NCBI RefSeq assembly: GCF_000761485.1
Contig: NZ_JPMX01000111.1
Coordinates: 1 to 49,653, forward strand
Reading direction: 5' to 3'
DNA: 49,653 nt
Source of the DNA: Modestobacter caceresii
GTDB lineage: Bacteria > Actinomycetota > Actinomycetes > Mycobacteriales > Geodermatophilaceae
Shown here: piece after piece, positions 26,846 through 35,267 of the stretch
Layout of the letters: each line of letters opens with the position of its first letter
Position numbering within the stretch: position 1 is the first letter of the stretch
Translations under genes and position numbers: made by a program
The notes under the pieces: generated by a model
What the model saw: only the letters and a program-made list of their open reading frames with translations
Told to the model about the DNA's origin: nothing
Databases searched by the model: none

Positions 26846-28000
26846 GTGGGCACCTCCTTCGACGCACTGACCGAGGACGCGCTGCGGTCGGCCGGCAGCC
26901 TCAAGTGGACGCGGTACGGCGACGCACTGGGCGGATGGGTCGCCGAGATGGACTTCGGGACGGCGCCGGTGGTGACCCGCGCGCTGCACGACGCGGTCGA
27001 CGCCGGGGCGCTGGGCTACCTGCCCACCCCGATCGCCACTGCCATGGCGCAGGCGTGCGCCGGCTGGCAGCGCCGCCGGTACGGCTGGGAGCTGCCGGCC
27101 GAGTGGATCACCCCGCTGGCCGACGTCGTCGCCGGGCTGCAGGCCGCGATCGAGCACTTCACCCCGCCCGGTGCCCCGGTGGTGCTGCCCACCCCGGCGT
27201 ACATGCCGTTCCTGAAGGTGCCGCGGCTGATGGGTCGCGAGCTCGTCGAGGTGCCGATGGTCGTCCACGACGGCCGGTCCACCCACGACCTGGCGGCGCT
27301 GGACCGGGCGCTGACCCCCGGGGCCCTGCTGGTGCACGTCAACCCGCACAACCCGGTGGGCCGGGTGTTCACCGCGGACGAGCAGCTGGCGCTGGCCGAG
27401 GTGGTGGACCGGAACGGCGCCCGGGTGTTCGCCGACGAGATCCACGCGCCGCTGGTGTACCCGGGCGCGGTGCACCGGCCCTACGCCTCGCTGTCGCCGG
27501 TCACCGCCGCACACACGGTGACGGCGACGTCGGCGTCCAAGGCGTTCAACGTGCCCGGGCTCAAGGCCGCGCAGCTCCTGCTGTCCAACCCCGCCGACGC
27601 CGCGCACTGGGCCGAGGTCGGCGAGCTGGCCGGTCACGGCGCATCGACCCCCGGGGTGCTGGCCAGCACGGCGGCGTACGAGCAGGGGGAGGAGTGGCTG
27701 GACGACGTCCTGACCTACCTGGACGGCAACCGCCGGCTGCTGGCCGAGCTGCTCGCCGAGCACCTGCCGCCGGTGCGGTACACCCCGCCGGAGGGCACCT
27801 ACCTGGCCTGGCTGGACGGCCGGGAGCTGGGCATCGAGGAGCCGCTGGGGGAGTTCTTCCTGCGCGAGGCCGGGGTGGCGCTGGTCGACGGCCCGGAGTG
27901 CGGCGCCCCCGGCGCCGGGCACGTGCGGCTGAACCTGGCCACCCCCCGCCCGCTGCTCCGCACCATCGTCGAGCGCATGGCCGCCGCCGCCCCCCGCTGA
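26846..28000 (+). CDS. PatB/MalY-type cystathionine beta-lyase-like aminotransferase
   Basis: This 384-residue PLP enzyme is of fold type I. The start FDALTEDALRSAGSLKWTRYG and WVAEMDFGTAPVV are typical of the MalY/PatB C-S lyase branch. The PLP lysine is in ATSASKAFNVPGLK, and the DEIHAPLVYPG block supplies the pyridine-nitrogen aspartate. The predicted reaction is cleavage of cystathionine or another cysteine S-conjugate. The GTG at 26846 lies four bases after the malic-enzyme stop, so the two are probably cotranscribed. Confidence 0.88.
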   Translation: MGTSFDALTEDALRSAGSLKWTRYGDALGGWVAEMDFGTAPVVTRALHDAVDAGALGYLPTPIATAMAQACAGWQRRRYGWELPAEWITPLADVVAGLQAAIEHFTPPGAPVVLPTPAYMPFLKVPRLMGRELVEVPMVVHDGRSTHDLAALDRALTPGALLVHVNPHNPVGRVFTADEQLALAEVVDRNGARVFADEIHAPLVYPGAVHRPYASLSPVTAAHTVTATSASKAFNVPGLKAAQLLLSNPADAAHWAEVGELAGHGASTPGVLASTAAYEQGEEWLDDVLTYLDGNRRLLAELLAEHLPPVRYTPPEGTYLAWLDGRELGIEEPLGEFFLREAGVALVDGPECGAPGAGHVRLNLATPRPLLRTIVERMAAAAPR

Positions 28001-28028
28001 GACCACCAGAATGGCCATTTTGGTGGTC
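28001..28028. terminator. 28-bp palindrome right after the C-S lyase stop
   Basis: GACCACCAGAATGG pairs with CCATTTTGGTGGTC across the whole 28 bases (one G-U). It begins at the first base after the stop codon and lies 52 bases before the glycosylase start. There is no T tract, so it could be a stem-only terminator or an operator. Confidence 0.5.
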
Positions 28029-28079
28029 AGGGGGTGACGGAGGACGACAGGGACGGCGTCCGGCGTGGATCATGGGCGG

Positions 28080-28949
28080 GTGCCCGAGTTGCCCGAGGTG
28101 GAGGCGCTGGCGGCGTTCCTGCGGGAGAACGCGGTCGGCCGGATCGTCACGCGCGTCGACCTGGCCGCGGTCCAGGCGATCAAGACCTTCGACCCGTCGC
28201 TGTCCTCGCTGGCCGGGCTGGAGCTCACCGGCGCCACCCGGCACGGCAAGTTCCTCGACCTGGACGTCTCCGGGCTGCACCTGGTCGTCCACCTCGCCCG
28301 GGCGGGCTGGCTGCACTGGCGGCAGAACCTGCCCACCGCACCGCCCAAGCCGGGGAAGGGCCCGCTGGCGCTGCGGGTGCACCTGGAGCCGCGCGAGGGT
28401 GAGCTGCCCGAGGGGTTCGACCTGACCGAGCAGGGCACCCGCAAGGGGCTGGCGGTCTACGTGGTCCGCTCGCCGACCGAGGTGCCGGGCATCGCCCGGC
28501 TGGGCCCGGACGCACTGGAGCTGGACGCCGAGACCCTCGGGGCGCTGCTGGCCGGCCGGCACACCCAGCTCAAGGGCACCCTCACCGACCAGACCGTGCT
28601 CTCCGGCATCGGGAACGCCTACTCCGACGAGATCCTGCACGCCGCCCGGCTCTCCCCGTTTAAGATGGTCGACAAGGTCACCGACGACGAGCTGCTCCGG
28701 CTGCACGCCGCGATGCGGGAGACGCTGACCGACGCCCTGGACCGTCAGCTGGGGCAGCGGGCGGCGACGCTCAAGGGGGAGAAGCGGGCCGGTCTGCAGG
28801 TGCACGCCCGCACCGGGCTGCCCTGCCCGATCTGCGGGGACACCGTGCGCGAGGTGTCCTTCGCCGACACCTCGCTGCAGTACTGCCCGACCTGCCAGAC
28901 CGGCGGCAAGCCGCTGGCCGACCGGCGGATGTCCAAGCTGCTGCGCTGA
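28080..28949 (+). CDS. Fpg/Nei family DNA glycosylase-AP lyase
   Basis: This 289-residue base-excision repair enzyme removes oxidised bases and cleaves the abasic site. The GTG at 28080 is chosen because it gives PELPEVEAL right after the initiator, placing the catalytic proline at position 2 and Glu at 3. An upstream in-frame ATG would bury it. The H2TH region (QTVLSGIGNAYSDEILHAARLSPF) and a C-terminal zinc finger (CPICG, then CPTCQTGGK) are intact. Whether it is MutM-like or Nei-like is not decidable by eye. Confidence 0.92.
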   Translation: MPELPEVEALAAFLRENAVGRIVTRVDLAAVQAIKTFDPSLSSLAGLELTGATRHGKFLDLDVSGLHLVVHLARAGWLHWRQNLPTAPPKPGKGPLALRVHLEPREGELPEGFDLTEQGTRKGLAVYVVRSPTEVPGIARLGPDALELDAETLGALLAGRHTQLKGTLTDQTVLSGIGNAYSDEILHAARLSPFKMVDKVTDDELLRLHAAMRETLTDALDRQLGQRAATLKGEKRAGLQVHARTGLPCPICGDTVREVSFADTSLQYCPTCQTGGKPLADRRMSKLLR

Positions 28950-28950
28950 C

Positions 28951-29008
28951 GAAGGGCCCCGTTGCCCCCGCCACTCGCAGGCTCGCGGCAGGACCCTGCA
29001 ACGGGGCC
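28951..29008 (+). repeat. Intergenic hairpin element, copy A (terminator-like)
   Basis: An 11-bp perfect outer stem (GGCCCCGTTGC at 28955-28965 with its complement at 28998-29008) encloses a GC-rich core containing ACTCGCAGGCTCGCGG. It starts two bases after the glycosylase stop. A second copy with the same core and a different outer stem lies at 46321-46380. Confidence 0.7.
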
Positions 29009-29019
29009 ATACTGACGGT

Positions 29020-29679
29020 GTGCTGGTGACCTTCGACCTGTTCAGCGCGCTGATCGACTCCCGGACGGGCGGCTCGGCGACGTTCGACTCCCTCGCGCAG
29101 GGGCACGGCTGGGACGTCGCCGGCACCGAGCTCTACGACGACTGGGACGCCCGGAACAAGGCCTCGCAGAAGGACCTCACCGACTGGGTGCCCTTCGCCG
29201 AGCACTGCCGCCGCGCGCTCACGGACACCTACGCGGCCCGGGGCCTGGACGCCGACGCCACCGCGGACACCCTCGCGCTGCTCGCGTCGCTGCCGGACTG
29301 GCCGCTGTGGCCCGACGTCGGCCGGGCGCTGCCGCTGGTCGCCGAGCAGCACCGGGTCGGGGTGCTGTCCAACGTGGACGACGACCTGTTCGCCCGCACC
29401 CGGGCGGCCGGCCTGGTGCACCCGGACGCCGTCTTGACCAGCGAGCGGCTGCACGCCTACAAGCCGAGCCCGGAGATCTACCGGCGGGCGGCGGACGCCG
29501 GCGCCGCGGTGCACGTCCCCGCGTCGGCGCGGGACACCCGGGGAGCGCTCGAGGCCGGCCTCACCGTCGTCCGGGTGCACCGGTCCGGGCACCGGGTCGA
29601 CCCGGACGGGCCGCAGCCGCAGCACGAGGTCACCGATCTCCTCGAGCTCCCCCTGGTGCTCGCCGCCCTCGCCGGGTAG
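29020..29679 (+). CDS. HAD-superfamily protein, haloacid-dehalogenase-like
   Basis: This 219-residue Rossmann-like HAD protein has motif I VTFDLFSALID (nucleophile Asp6, second Asp replaced by Phe, as in dehalogenases). Motif II is the serine in VLSNVDDD, and motif III is the lysine in AYKPSPEIYRRA. Motif IV, normally GDS followed by an aspartate, reads HVPASARDTRGA, so the first acidic residue is missing. That loss may weaken metal binding. The GTG at 29020 begins 12 bases after hairpin element A. The substrate is unknown. Confidence 0.8.
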   Translation: MLVTFDLFSALIDSRTGGSATFDSLAQGHGWDVAGTELYDDWDARNKASQKDLTDWVPFAEHCRRALTDTYAARGLDADATADTLALLASLPDWPLWPDVGRALPLVAEQHRVGVLSNVDDDLFARTRAAGLVHPDAVLTSERLHAYKPSPEIYRRAADAGAAVHVPASARDTRGALEAGLTVVRVHRSGHRVDPDGPQPQHEVTDLLELPLVLAALAG

Positions 29680-29733
29680 CCCTCACCGAGGACGTGGCCG
29701 ACCCGGTGGCCGCGCGCGGACGAGGAGGAACCG

Positions 29734-30488
29734 ATGCGGGACACCCCCCGGGTCGTCGCGGCGGTCGCCCAGGTCGTCGGCAGCCCGCTGGGTGCGGCGC
29801 TCGCCGGCCGCAGCGTCGGCGACGTCAGCGACGGCGACCGCTCCCTGGTCACCCCGACCGGCTGGGCCTTCAGCATCTGGGGGATCATCTTCGCCGGGTC
29901 GCTGGCCTGGGCGGTGTACCAGGCGCTGCCGTCGCAGCGCGGGCGCGAGGTGCACCGGCGGACCGGCTGGCCGCTGGCCATCGCGTTCGCCGGGAACGCC
30001 GTCTGGGAGGTGGTCTACCCGCAGGGCGGCGTGTGGCAGTACGTCGCGCAGGTGCTGATCTTCGGCATCACCGCCGCGGCCGCCGTCGCCTACGTCCGGC
30101 TGCAGACGGTGCCGGCCGGCGGCCTGGCCCGGCGCTGCCTCGGGCCACCGCCGGGCTCCTGCTGGGCTGGCTCACCGTCGCCTCGGTGGCGAACGTGGGC
30201 AGCACCGGGGTCGCGCTCGGCATCTCCCCGGACACCCTGGCCGCCCAGGCCTGGGCGGTTGCCGCGCTGGTCACGGTCGCCGGGGTCGCGGCCGCGGTGC
30301 TGCTCGGCTCCCACGTCGCCGCCGGCCCGTTCGCCGCGGCCGTCATCTGGGGCCTCCTGGGCATCGCTGCCGCGGAGGGCCCGCGGCAGGTCGCCGTGGC
30401 GGCGGTCTGCGCGGCCGCCGTCGTCCTGGTGGCGCTGGCCGGCCGGGCGCTGACCCGGACGGACCGGAGCGCGCTGCTGGTCGGCTGA
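29734..30488 (+). pseudogene. TspO/MBR-like membrane protein, frameshifted
   Basis: The ATG at 29734 has a strong GAGGAGGAA just upstream. The first 130 residues read as a tryptophan-rich TspO-like membrane protein (TPTGWAFSIWGIIF, AWAVYQALPSQ, NAVWEVVYPQGG). At a CCC run near 30128-30130 the frame is lost. The neighbouring frame carries on with three more hydrophobic helices (ATAGLLLGWLTVASVANVGSTG onward) to a stop at 30488. Adding one C would restore 251 residues. This is either a real one-base deletion or a homopolymer sequencing error. Confidence 0.72.
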
Positions 30489-30497
30489 GCGTCGCCG

Positions 30498-31700
30498 TCA
30501 GCCCGGGGAGCCGGCCCGCCGGGCGGTCAGCCGGCGGACGCGGGCGTTGGCGGCCGCCGCACCGCTGGGGGGCAGGTCGTCGACGGAACCGACCGCCGTC
30601 CACCAGTCCCGCAGCGGCGGCGGGGCCAGCAGGTCGACCCGCTCACCGGGCTGCGGGACGACGACCTGCACGTCCCGTACCTCGGCGGCGGCGAGCAGCC
30701 GCTGCACCGGCTCGGCCCACCGGTGGAAGGCCAGGTTGAACGTCGCCCAGTGGATCGGCACCAGCACCCGGCCACCCAGGTCACCGTGCGCGCGCACGGC
30801 CTCCTCCGGGTCCATGTGGATGGCGTGCCAGGCGTCGTTGTAGGCGCCGATCGGCTGCAGCGTCAGGTCGAAGGGCCCGAGGCGGGCGCCGATCCCGGCG
30901 AAGGCCGGGGTGTAGCCGGTGTCGCCGCCGAAGAACACCCGGTGCCGGGGGCCGGCGATGACCCAGGACGACCACAGCGTGGTGTCCCGGGCGAAGAACC
31001 GGCCGGAGAAGTGCCTGGCCTCGGTGCAGGTCAGCGTCAGCCCGGCGACGGTCGTGGCGCCGTCCCAGTCCAGCTCCACGATCCGCTCGTCGGGCACGCC
31101 CCAGCGGCGCAGGTGCGCGCCGATGCCCAGCGGGACGACGAACGGCGCCGACTGCTCGCGCACCAGGGCCCGCACCGTGGGCAGGTCGAGGTGGTCGTAG
31201 TGGTCGTGGCTGATCAGCACCGCGTCGACCGGGGGCAGGCTCTCCACCGGCGCCGGGGGCTCGTGCAGGCGGGTGGGGCCCAGCAGCGGGGACGGCGACA
31301 CCCGCTCGCTCCACACCGGGTCGACGAGCACCCGCCGGCCGTCGATCTCCAGCAGGGCGCTGGAGTGCCCGAACCAGGTGACCGCCAGCTCCGTGGCCTG
31401 CTCGGGCACCTCGGGCGTGGCCAGCGGGATGGGCCCCCCGGGGAGCCCCTTGTGCCGCTCCTCGTGCCACTGCCGCAGCAGGCCGTCCCTTGCGTTGGCG
31501 GGGGGCAGCGCGGGGGTGGGCAGGTTGTTGTGGAACTTCCCGTCGGAGAACTGGGACGAGCCGGTGACGGTCGGGCGGAGCCGGCGCTGGCTGGCGCCGA
31601 GGGCGACGGGCAGGCCCCAGGCGGCGCGGGCGACCCAGCCCACCCCACCGGCGAGGGCGGTGGCAGCGGTGACGGCGGCGGCACGGCGGAGGAACGGCAC
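30498..31700 (-). CDS. Metallo-beta-lactamase-fold hydrolase, NAPE-PLD/UlaG-like
   Basis: This 400-residue protein has an N-terminal hydrophobic segment (AAAVTAATALAGGVGWVARAAW) that may be a signal or anchor, then an MBL domain. Zinc ligands are in LISHDHYDHLD (H-x-H-x-D-H), ARHFSGR, and FGGDTGYTPAF. The insertion of GIGAHLRRWGV and the late VLVPIHWATFNLAFHRW resemble the NAPE-hydrolysing phospholipase D group. The GTG at 31700 is the most N-terminal plausible start. It is convergent with the TspO-like gene (nine bases apart). Confidence 0.85.
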   Translation of the reverse strand: MPFLRRAAAVTAATALAGGVGWVARAAWGLPVALGASQRRLRPTVTGSSQFSDGKFHNNLPTPALPPANARDGLLRQWHEERHKGLPGGPIPLATPEVPEQATELAVTWFGHSSALLEIDGRRVLVDPVWSERVSPSPLLGPTRLHEPPAPVESLPPVDAVLISHDHYDHLDLPTVRALVREQSAPFVVPLGIGAHLRRWGVPDERIVELDWDGATTVAGLTLTCTEARHFSGRFFARDTTLWSSWVIAGPRHRVFFGGDTGYTPAFAGIGARLGPFDLTLQPIGAYNDAWHAIHMDPEEAVRAHGDLGGRVLVPIHWATFNLAFHRWAEPVQRLLAAAEVRDVQVVVPQPGERVDLLAPPPLRDWWTAVGSVDDLPPSGAAAANARVRRLTARRAGSPG

Positions 31701-31778
31701 GCACCCAGCATCCCCCGTCGAGCTGTGTCCCCGCCGGGCGGGCGCCGGCGGTCGACGTCCCGGCCGGGACCGACGAGG

Positions 31779-31808
31779 GACCGGGGCCCACGGTCGTGGG
31801 CCCCGGTC
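31779..31808 (-). terminator. Terminator hairpin after the ABC permease gene
   Basis: A perfect 13-bp stem (GACCGGGGCCCAC and its complement) with a GGTC loop begins 20 bases beyond the permease stop on the minus strand. It separates the ABC operon from the hydrolase gene. Confidence 0.7.
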
Positions 31809-31827
31809 TCAGGTCGGGGTCGGCGCG

Positions 31828-34290
31828 TCAGCCGGCGATCGCGGCCACCGGCGGGGTCTTCGCCGCCCGGCGGGCCGGCAGCACCGAGGCCAGCAGCCCG
31901 GCCACGGTGGCGACCAGCACGATCGCGCCGATCTGCAGCCACGGGATGCTGATCACCACCTCGCCGATCTCGCCGAGCGCCGAGGCGGCCCCGACCAGGC
32001 CGTACGCGCCACCGACCAGCACACCGAGCACCGCGGCGACCCCGGCGACGAGCACCGCCTCCCAGGCCAGCAGCGCACGCAACTGGCCGCGGGTCAGTCC
32101 CAGCGCCCGCAGCAGGCCGCTCTCCTGACGCCGCTCGACGACCGACAGGGCGAGCGTGTTGCCGACCCCGATCAGCGCGATCAGCACCGCCACGCCGAGC
32201 AGCCCGGTGACGACCAGCAGGAGGACGTCGACCACCTGGTCGATGGCAGCCCGCTCACTGGCCAGCCCGGTGACGAACGCGGTGGGCAGCGCGGTGCCGG
32301 CCAGGTCGGTGATCTCGTCGATCACCGCGGTCTGGTCGATCCCGTCGGCCACCCGCAGCCACATCGTCTCCACCGCCGCCTCGGGCACCAGGGCCTGCAG
32401 GTCGGTGCTGGTCAGCAGCGTGCGGTCGGTCTCGCCGGCCACCACGGTCAGCGTGCGCGAGCGGTCGCCGGCGGCCAGCGTCAGCGAGTCGCCCGGCTGC
32501 ACGTCCCAGAGGTCGGCCTCCCAGCCGGGGAGCACGACCTGGCCGAGCTCGGGCAGCGTCACGTCGGACGTCGAGCGCAGCACCGGCAGCGCCTGCGCCG
32601 CGTCGACGCCGCTGACCCAGCTCTCCGCACCGTCCGGCCCGGTGATCATCGCCGCGGTGAGGCCGGTCGCCTCGACCACGCCGTCGACCGACTCCAGCTG
32701 GCCCTGCAGCGTGGCCGGGATCGGCTCGTCGAAGCTCTCGACGATCACGTCGGTCGGGTAGGCGGCGGCCAGACCCGCCTGTGCGGAGGCCCGGGTCGAG
32801 CTGGCGCCGACGACCATCGCCGTGGTCAGCGTGACGCCGATCAGCAGGGCAGTGGCGGTGGCCGCCGTCCGGCGGGGGTTGCGGGTGGCGTTGCCGGTGG
32901 CCAGGCGGGCCGGCAGCCCGCCGAACCGGCCGAGCAGCCGACCGGCCGCCGCGACGATCGGCGGCACCGCCCGCTGGGCGAGCAGCAGGAGCCCCAGCGA
33001 GCTGAGCACCCCGCCGGCCAGCGAGACCAGGATCTGCGCCGTCACCACGCCCACGGCCATCAGCGCGATGCCGGGGACGGCGAGCAGCAGGCCGGCGACC
33101 AGCCGGGCGACGCCCCCGCGGGAACGCAGCGGTGCCGGGTCCGTCGGGCGCAGCGCGGCCAGCGGGGCGACCCGGGTGGCGGCGCGGGCCGGGGCCAGCG
33201 CCGCGATCAGCGTGGTCACCGTGCCGACGGCGAGGCCGACGCCGACGGCGTACAGCGGCACCGACACCCCGGACAGCGGGACGGGCGAGTCCATGCCGGA
33301 CACCACCGCCGAGACGGCCGCGGACAGCCCGATGCCGGCCAGCACGCCGATCACCGAGGCGACCAGCCCGGTCAGCACGGCCTCGCCGAGCACGCTGCGG
33401 CGCACCTGCCGGGAGGTCGCGCCGACGCAGCGCAGCAGCGCCAGGTCGCGGGTCCGCTGGGCCAGCAGCACCGCGAAGGTGTTGGCGATGACCAGCCCGG
33501 CGACGAGGACGGCGATGGTGGCGAACACCAGCAGGGTGGTGGTGAGCCAGGCGGCGTCACCGGTGAGCGCCGCGACGGACGCCTCGGCCTGCTCGGTGCC
33601 GGTGCGGACGGTGACGTCCTCGCCGGCCAGCGTGGTGCGCACCTCGTCGGCCAGCAGACCGGGATCGGTGCGGGCGGGGCCGGCGATGCGCAGCTCGGTC
33701 GGCTCCTCGGCGCCCCAGGCGCGGGTCTGGTCGGCGGTGGCGTAGGCCTTGCCGTAGATGCCGGCGGTGGGGTCGCCGCCCAGGTCGACCACGCCGGTCA
33801 CGGTGACGTCGGTGGTGGTCCCGGTGCCCTCGGCGTCGTAGGAGGTGACCGGGAGGACGTCGCCGACGGCGGCACCGACGCGCTCGCTGACCGCGACCTC
33901 GCCCGGGCGCACCGGCAGCGAGCCGTCGGTCAGCTGCTGCCAGCGCAGCCCGGGGTCGCCGGCGACCGACTCGACCAGCAGGTACTGGGCGCCGGTGCGG
34001 CCGGGGGCGACCGCCTGGACGGAGGTCTGCCAGGTCGGGTCGACGGCCTGCACCCCGTCCAGTGCGGTGAGGGTGTCGACGTGCTCGGTCAGCCCGGTGC
34101 CGGTGCCGGAGGTGACCACCACGTCGGTGTCGACGTACTGGGCGCCGGCGGCCTCCAGGACGGTGGCCTTCGTGGTCTCGTTGAGCACCAGGGTGGCGAC
34201 CACGAAGCCCACCGCGATGACGATCGCCAGGGTCGAGGCGACCAGCCGGCCGGCGTGCGCCCGGATGCTCGCCAGTGTCACTGCGCGCAT
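31828..34290 (-). CDS. ABC transporter permease, FtsX/MacB type
   Basis: This 820-residue membrane protein has the duplicated FtsX layout. An N-terminal anchor helix and a large extracytoplasmic domain lead to three or four helices (AWLTTTLLVFATIAVLVAGLVIANTFAVLLAQRTRDLALLRCVGA). A second half repeats the pattern, with ALIGVGNTLALSVVERRQESGLLRALGLTRGQ near the end. The ATG at 34290 is four bases downstream of the ATPase stop. With the adjacent LolD-like ATPase it forms an exporter or mechanotransmission complex of unknown cargo. Confidence 0.92.
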   Translation of the reverse strand: MRAVTLASIRAHAGRLVASTLAIVIAVGFVVATLVLNETTKATVLEAAGAQYVDTDVVVTSGTGTGLTEHVDTLTALDGVQAVDPTWQTSVQAVAPGRTGAQYLLVESVAGDPGLRWQQLTDGSLPVRPGEVAVSERVGAAVGDVLPVTSYDAEGTGTTTDVTVTGVVDLGGDPTAGIYGKAYATADQTRAWGAEEPTELRIAGPARTDPGLLADEVRTTLAGEDVTVRTGTEQAEASVAALTGDAAWLTTTLLVFATIAVLVAGLVIANTFAVLLAQRTRDLALLRCVGATSRQVRRSVLGEAVLTGLVASVIGVLAGIGLSAAVSAVVSGMDSPVPLSGVSVPLYAVGVGLAVGTVTTLIAALAPARAATRVAPLAALRPTDPAPLRSRGGVARLVAGLLLAVPGIALMAVGVVTAQILVSLAGGVLSSLGLLLLAQRAVPPIVAAAGRLLGRFGGLPARLATGNATRNPRRTAATATALLIGVTLTTAMVVGASSTRASAQAGLAAAYPTDVIVESFDEPIPATLQGQLESVDGVVEATGLTAAMITGPDGAESWVSGVDAAQALPVLRSTSDVTLPELGQVVLPGWEADLWDVQPGDSLTLAAGDRSRTLTVVAGETDRTLLTSTDLQALVPEAAVETMWLRVADGIDQTAVIDEITDLAGTALPTAFVTGLASERAAIDQVVDVLLLVVTGLLGVAVLIALIGVGNTLALSVVERRQESGLLRALGLTRGQLRALLAWEAVLVAGVAAVLGVLVGGAYGLVGAASALGEIGEVVISIPWLQIGAIVLVATVAGLLASVLPARRAAKTPPVAAIAG

Positions 34291-34294
34291 GGCG

Positions 34295-35065
34295 TCAGGC
34301 CCCCAGTCCACGCAGCGCGTTGATGATCGAGTCGGTGGTGGGCTGGTGGACCTCACCGGCGAGCCGGCCGTCGGCCAGCAGCACGACCCGGTCGGCGTAG
34401 GCGGCGGCGACCGGGTCGTGGGTGACCATGACGACGGTCTGGCCGGTCTCCCGCACGCTGGAGCGCAGCAGGTCCAGCACCTCGGCGCCGGCGTGGCTGT
34501 CCAGGTTGCCGGTGGGCTCGTCGGCGAAGACGACGTCCGGGCGGGGGAGCAGCGCCCGGGCCACGGCCACCCGCTGCTGCTGGCCGCCGGAGAGCTCGTG
34601 CGGGCGGTGCTGGAGCCGGTCGCGCAGGCCGAGCCGGCCGATGACGGAGTCCATCCACGCCCGGTCCGGGCGCTGCCCGGCCAGCTGCATCGGCAGCAGG
34701 ATGTTGTCCTGGGCGTTGAGCACCGGCAGCAGGTTGAACGACTGGAAGACGAAGCCGATCCGCTCGCGGCGCAGCGTGGTCAGCTGGTCGTCGCGCAGGC
34801 TGGTGAGCTCGGTCTCGCCGAGCCAGACCTTGCCGCTGGTCGCGGCGTCCAGGCCGGCCAGGCAGTGCATCAGCGTCGACTTGCCCGAGCCCGAGGGGCC
34901 CATGATCGCGGTGAACGCACCCCGGTCGAACGCGACGTCGACGCCGGCCAGTGCGTGCACCGCGGTCTCACCCGAGCCGTAGGTCTTGCGCAGGTCGGTG
35001 GCGTGGACGGCGGCGGACTGGGTCGCCGCGGGCTCACCCGGGACGGTCATGACGGGGACGGACAC
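34295..35065 (-). CDS. ABC transporter ATP-binding protein, LolD/MacB type
   Basis: This 256-residue ATPase is partner to the FtsX-type permease. Walker A is MGPSGSGKST, the Q-loop FVFQSFNLLPVL, the signature HELSGGQQQRVAVARAL, Walker B VVFADEPTGNLD and the H-loop MVTHD, all intact. The GTG at 35065 is preferred to the ATG at 35050 because CTGGAGGCC is correctly spaced before it. It is first in a two-gene operon. Confidence 0.94.
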   Translation of the reverse strand: MSVPVMTVPGEPAATQSAAVHATDLRKTYGSGETAVHALAGVDVAFDRGAFTAIMGPSGSGKSTLMHCLAGLDAATSGKVWLGETELTSLRDDQLTTLRRERIGFVFQSFNLLPVLNAQDNILLPMQLAGQRPDRAWMDSVIGRLGLRDRLQHRPHELSGGQQQRVAVARALLPRPDVVFADEPTGNLDSHAGAEVLDLLRSSVRETGQTVVMVTHDPVAAAYADRVVLLADGRLAGEVHQPTTDSIINALRGLGA

Positions 35066-35267
35066 TTCGGCCTCCAGGAACGTGGTCTTCGACTGAGATC
35101 ACGTTCTCCCGCCGTCGTGTCCGCCCGCGTCGCCGCAGGGGCTGGTTCGTGGGAGCGCGCCGCTGCTCCCAAGGGTGGAGCTGCCGTCATCCCGTAGGAG
35201 GAGGTGAGAGTTGCAGCCGAAAGCCGCGTAGCCTCCTAACAGGTAAGCATTGAGGTGGAGGGATTGG
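35066..35267. other. Left edge of the accessory island, no gene seen
   Basis: These 202 bases hold two small dyads: GGGAGC/GCTCCC at 35151-35170, and TAGGAGG/CCTCCTA (35195-35201 with 35232-35238). The second would pair a purine-rich AGGAGGAGG stretch. Eleven-codon or shorter frames follow that stretch but are not supportable as genes. Base composition starts to drop toward the right. Confidence 0.45.

Noticed and set aside
31273-34323. A plus-strand open frame of 1016 codons opposite the FtsX-type permease
   Set aside because: It is low-complexity glycine, arginine, glutamine and aspartate sequence, typical antisense shadow of a high-GC gene; the permease on the minus strand is clear.
35203-35238. 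Short frames of 6-11 codons behind an AGGAGGAGG stretch, possible leader peptide
   Set aside because: Starts abut or overlap the purine run, no attenuator-like codon run is present, and such short frames arise easily by chance.
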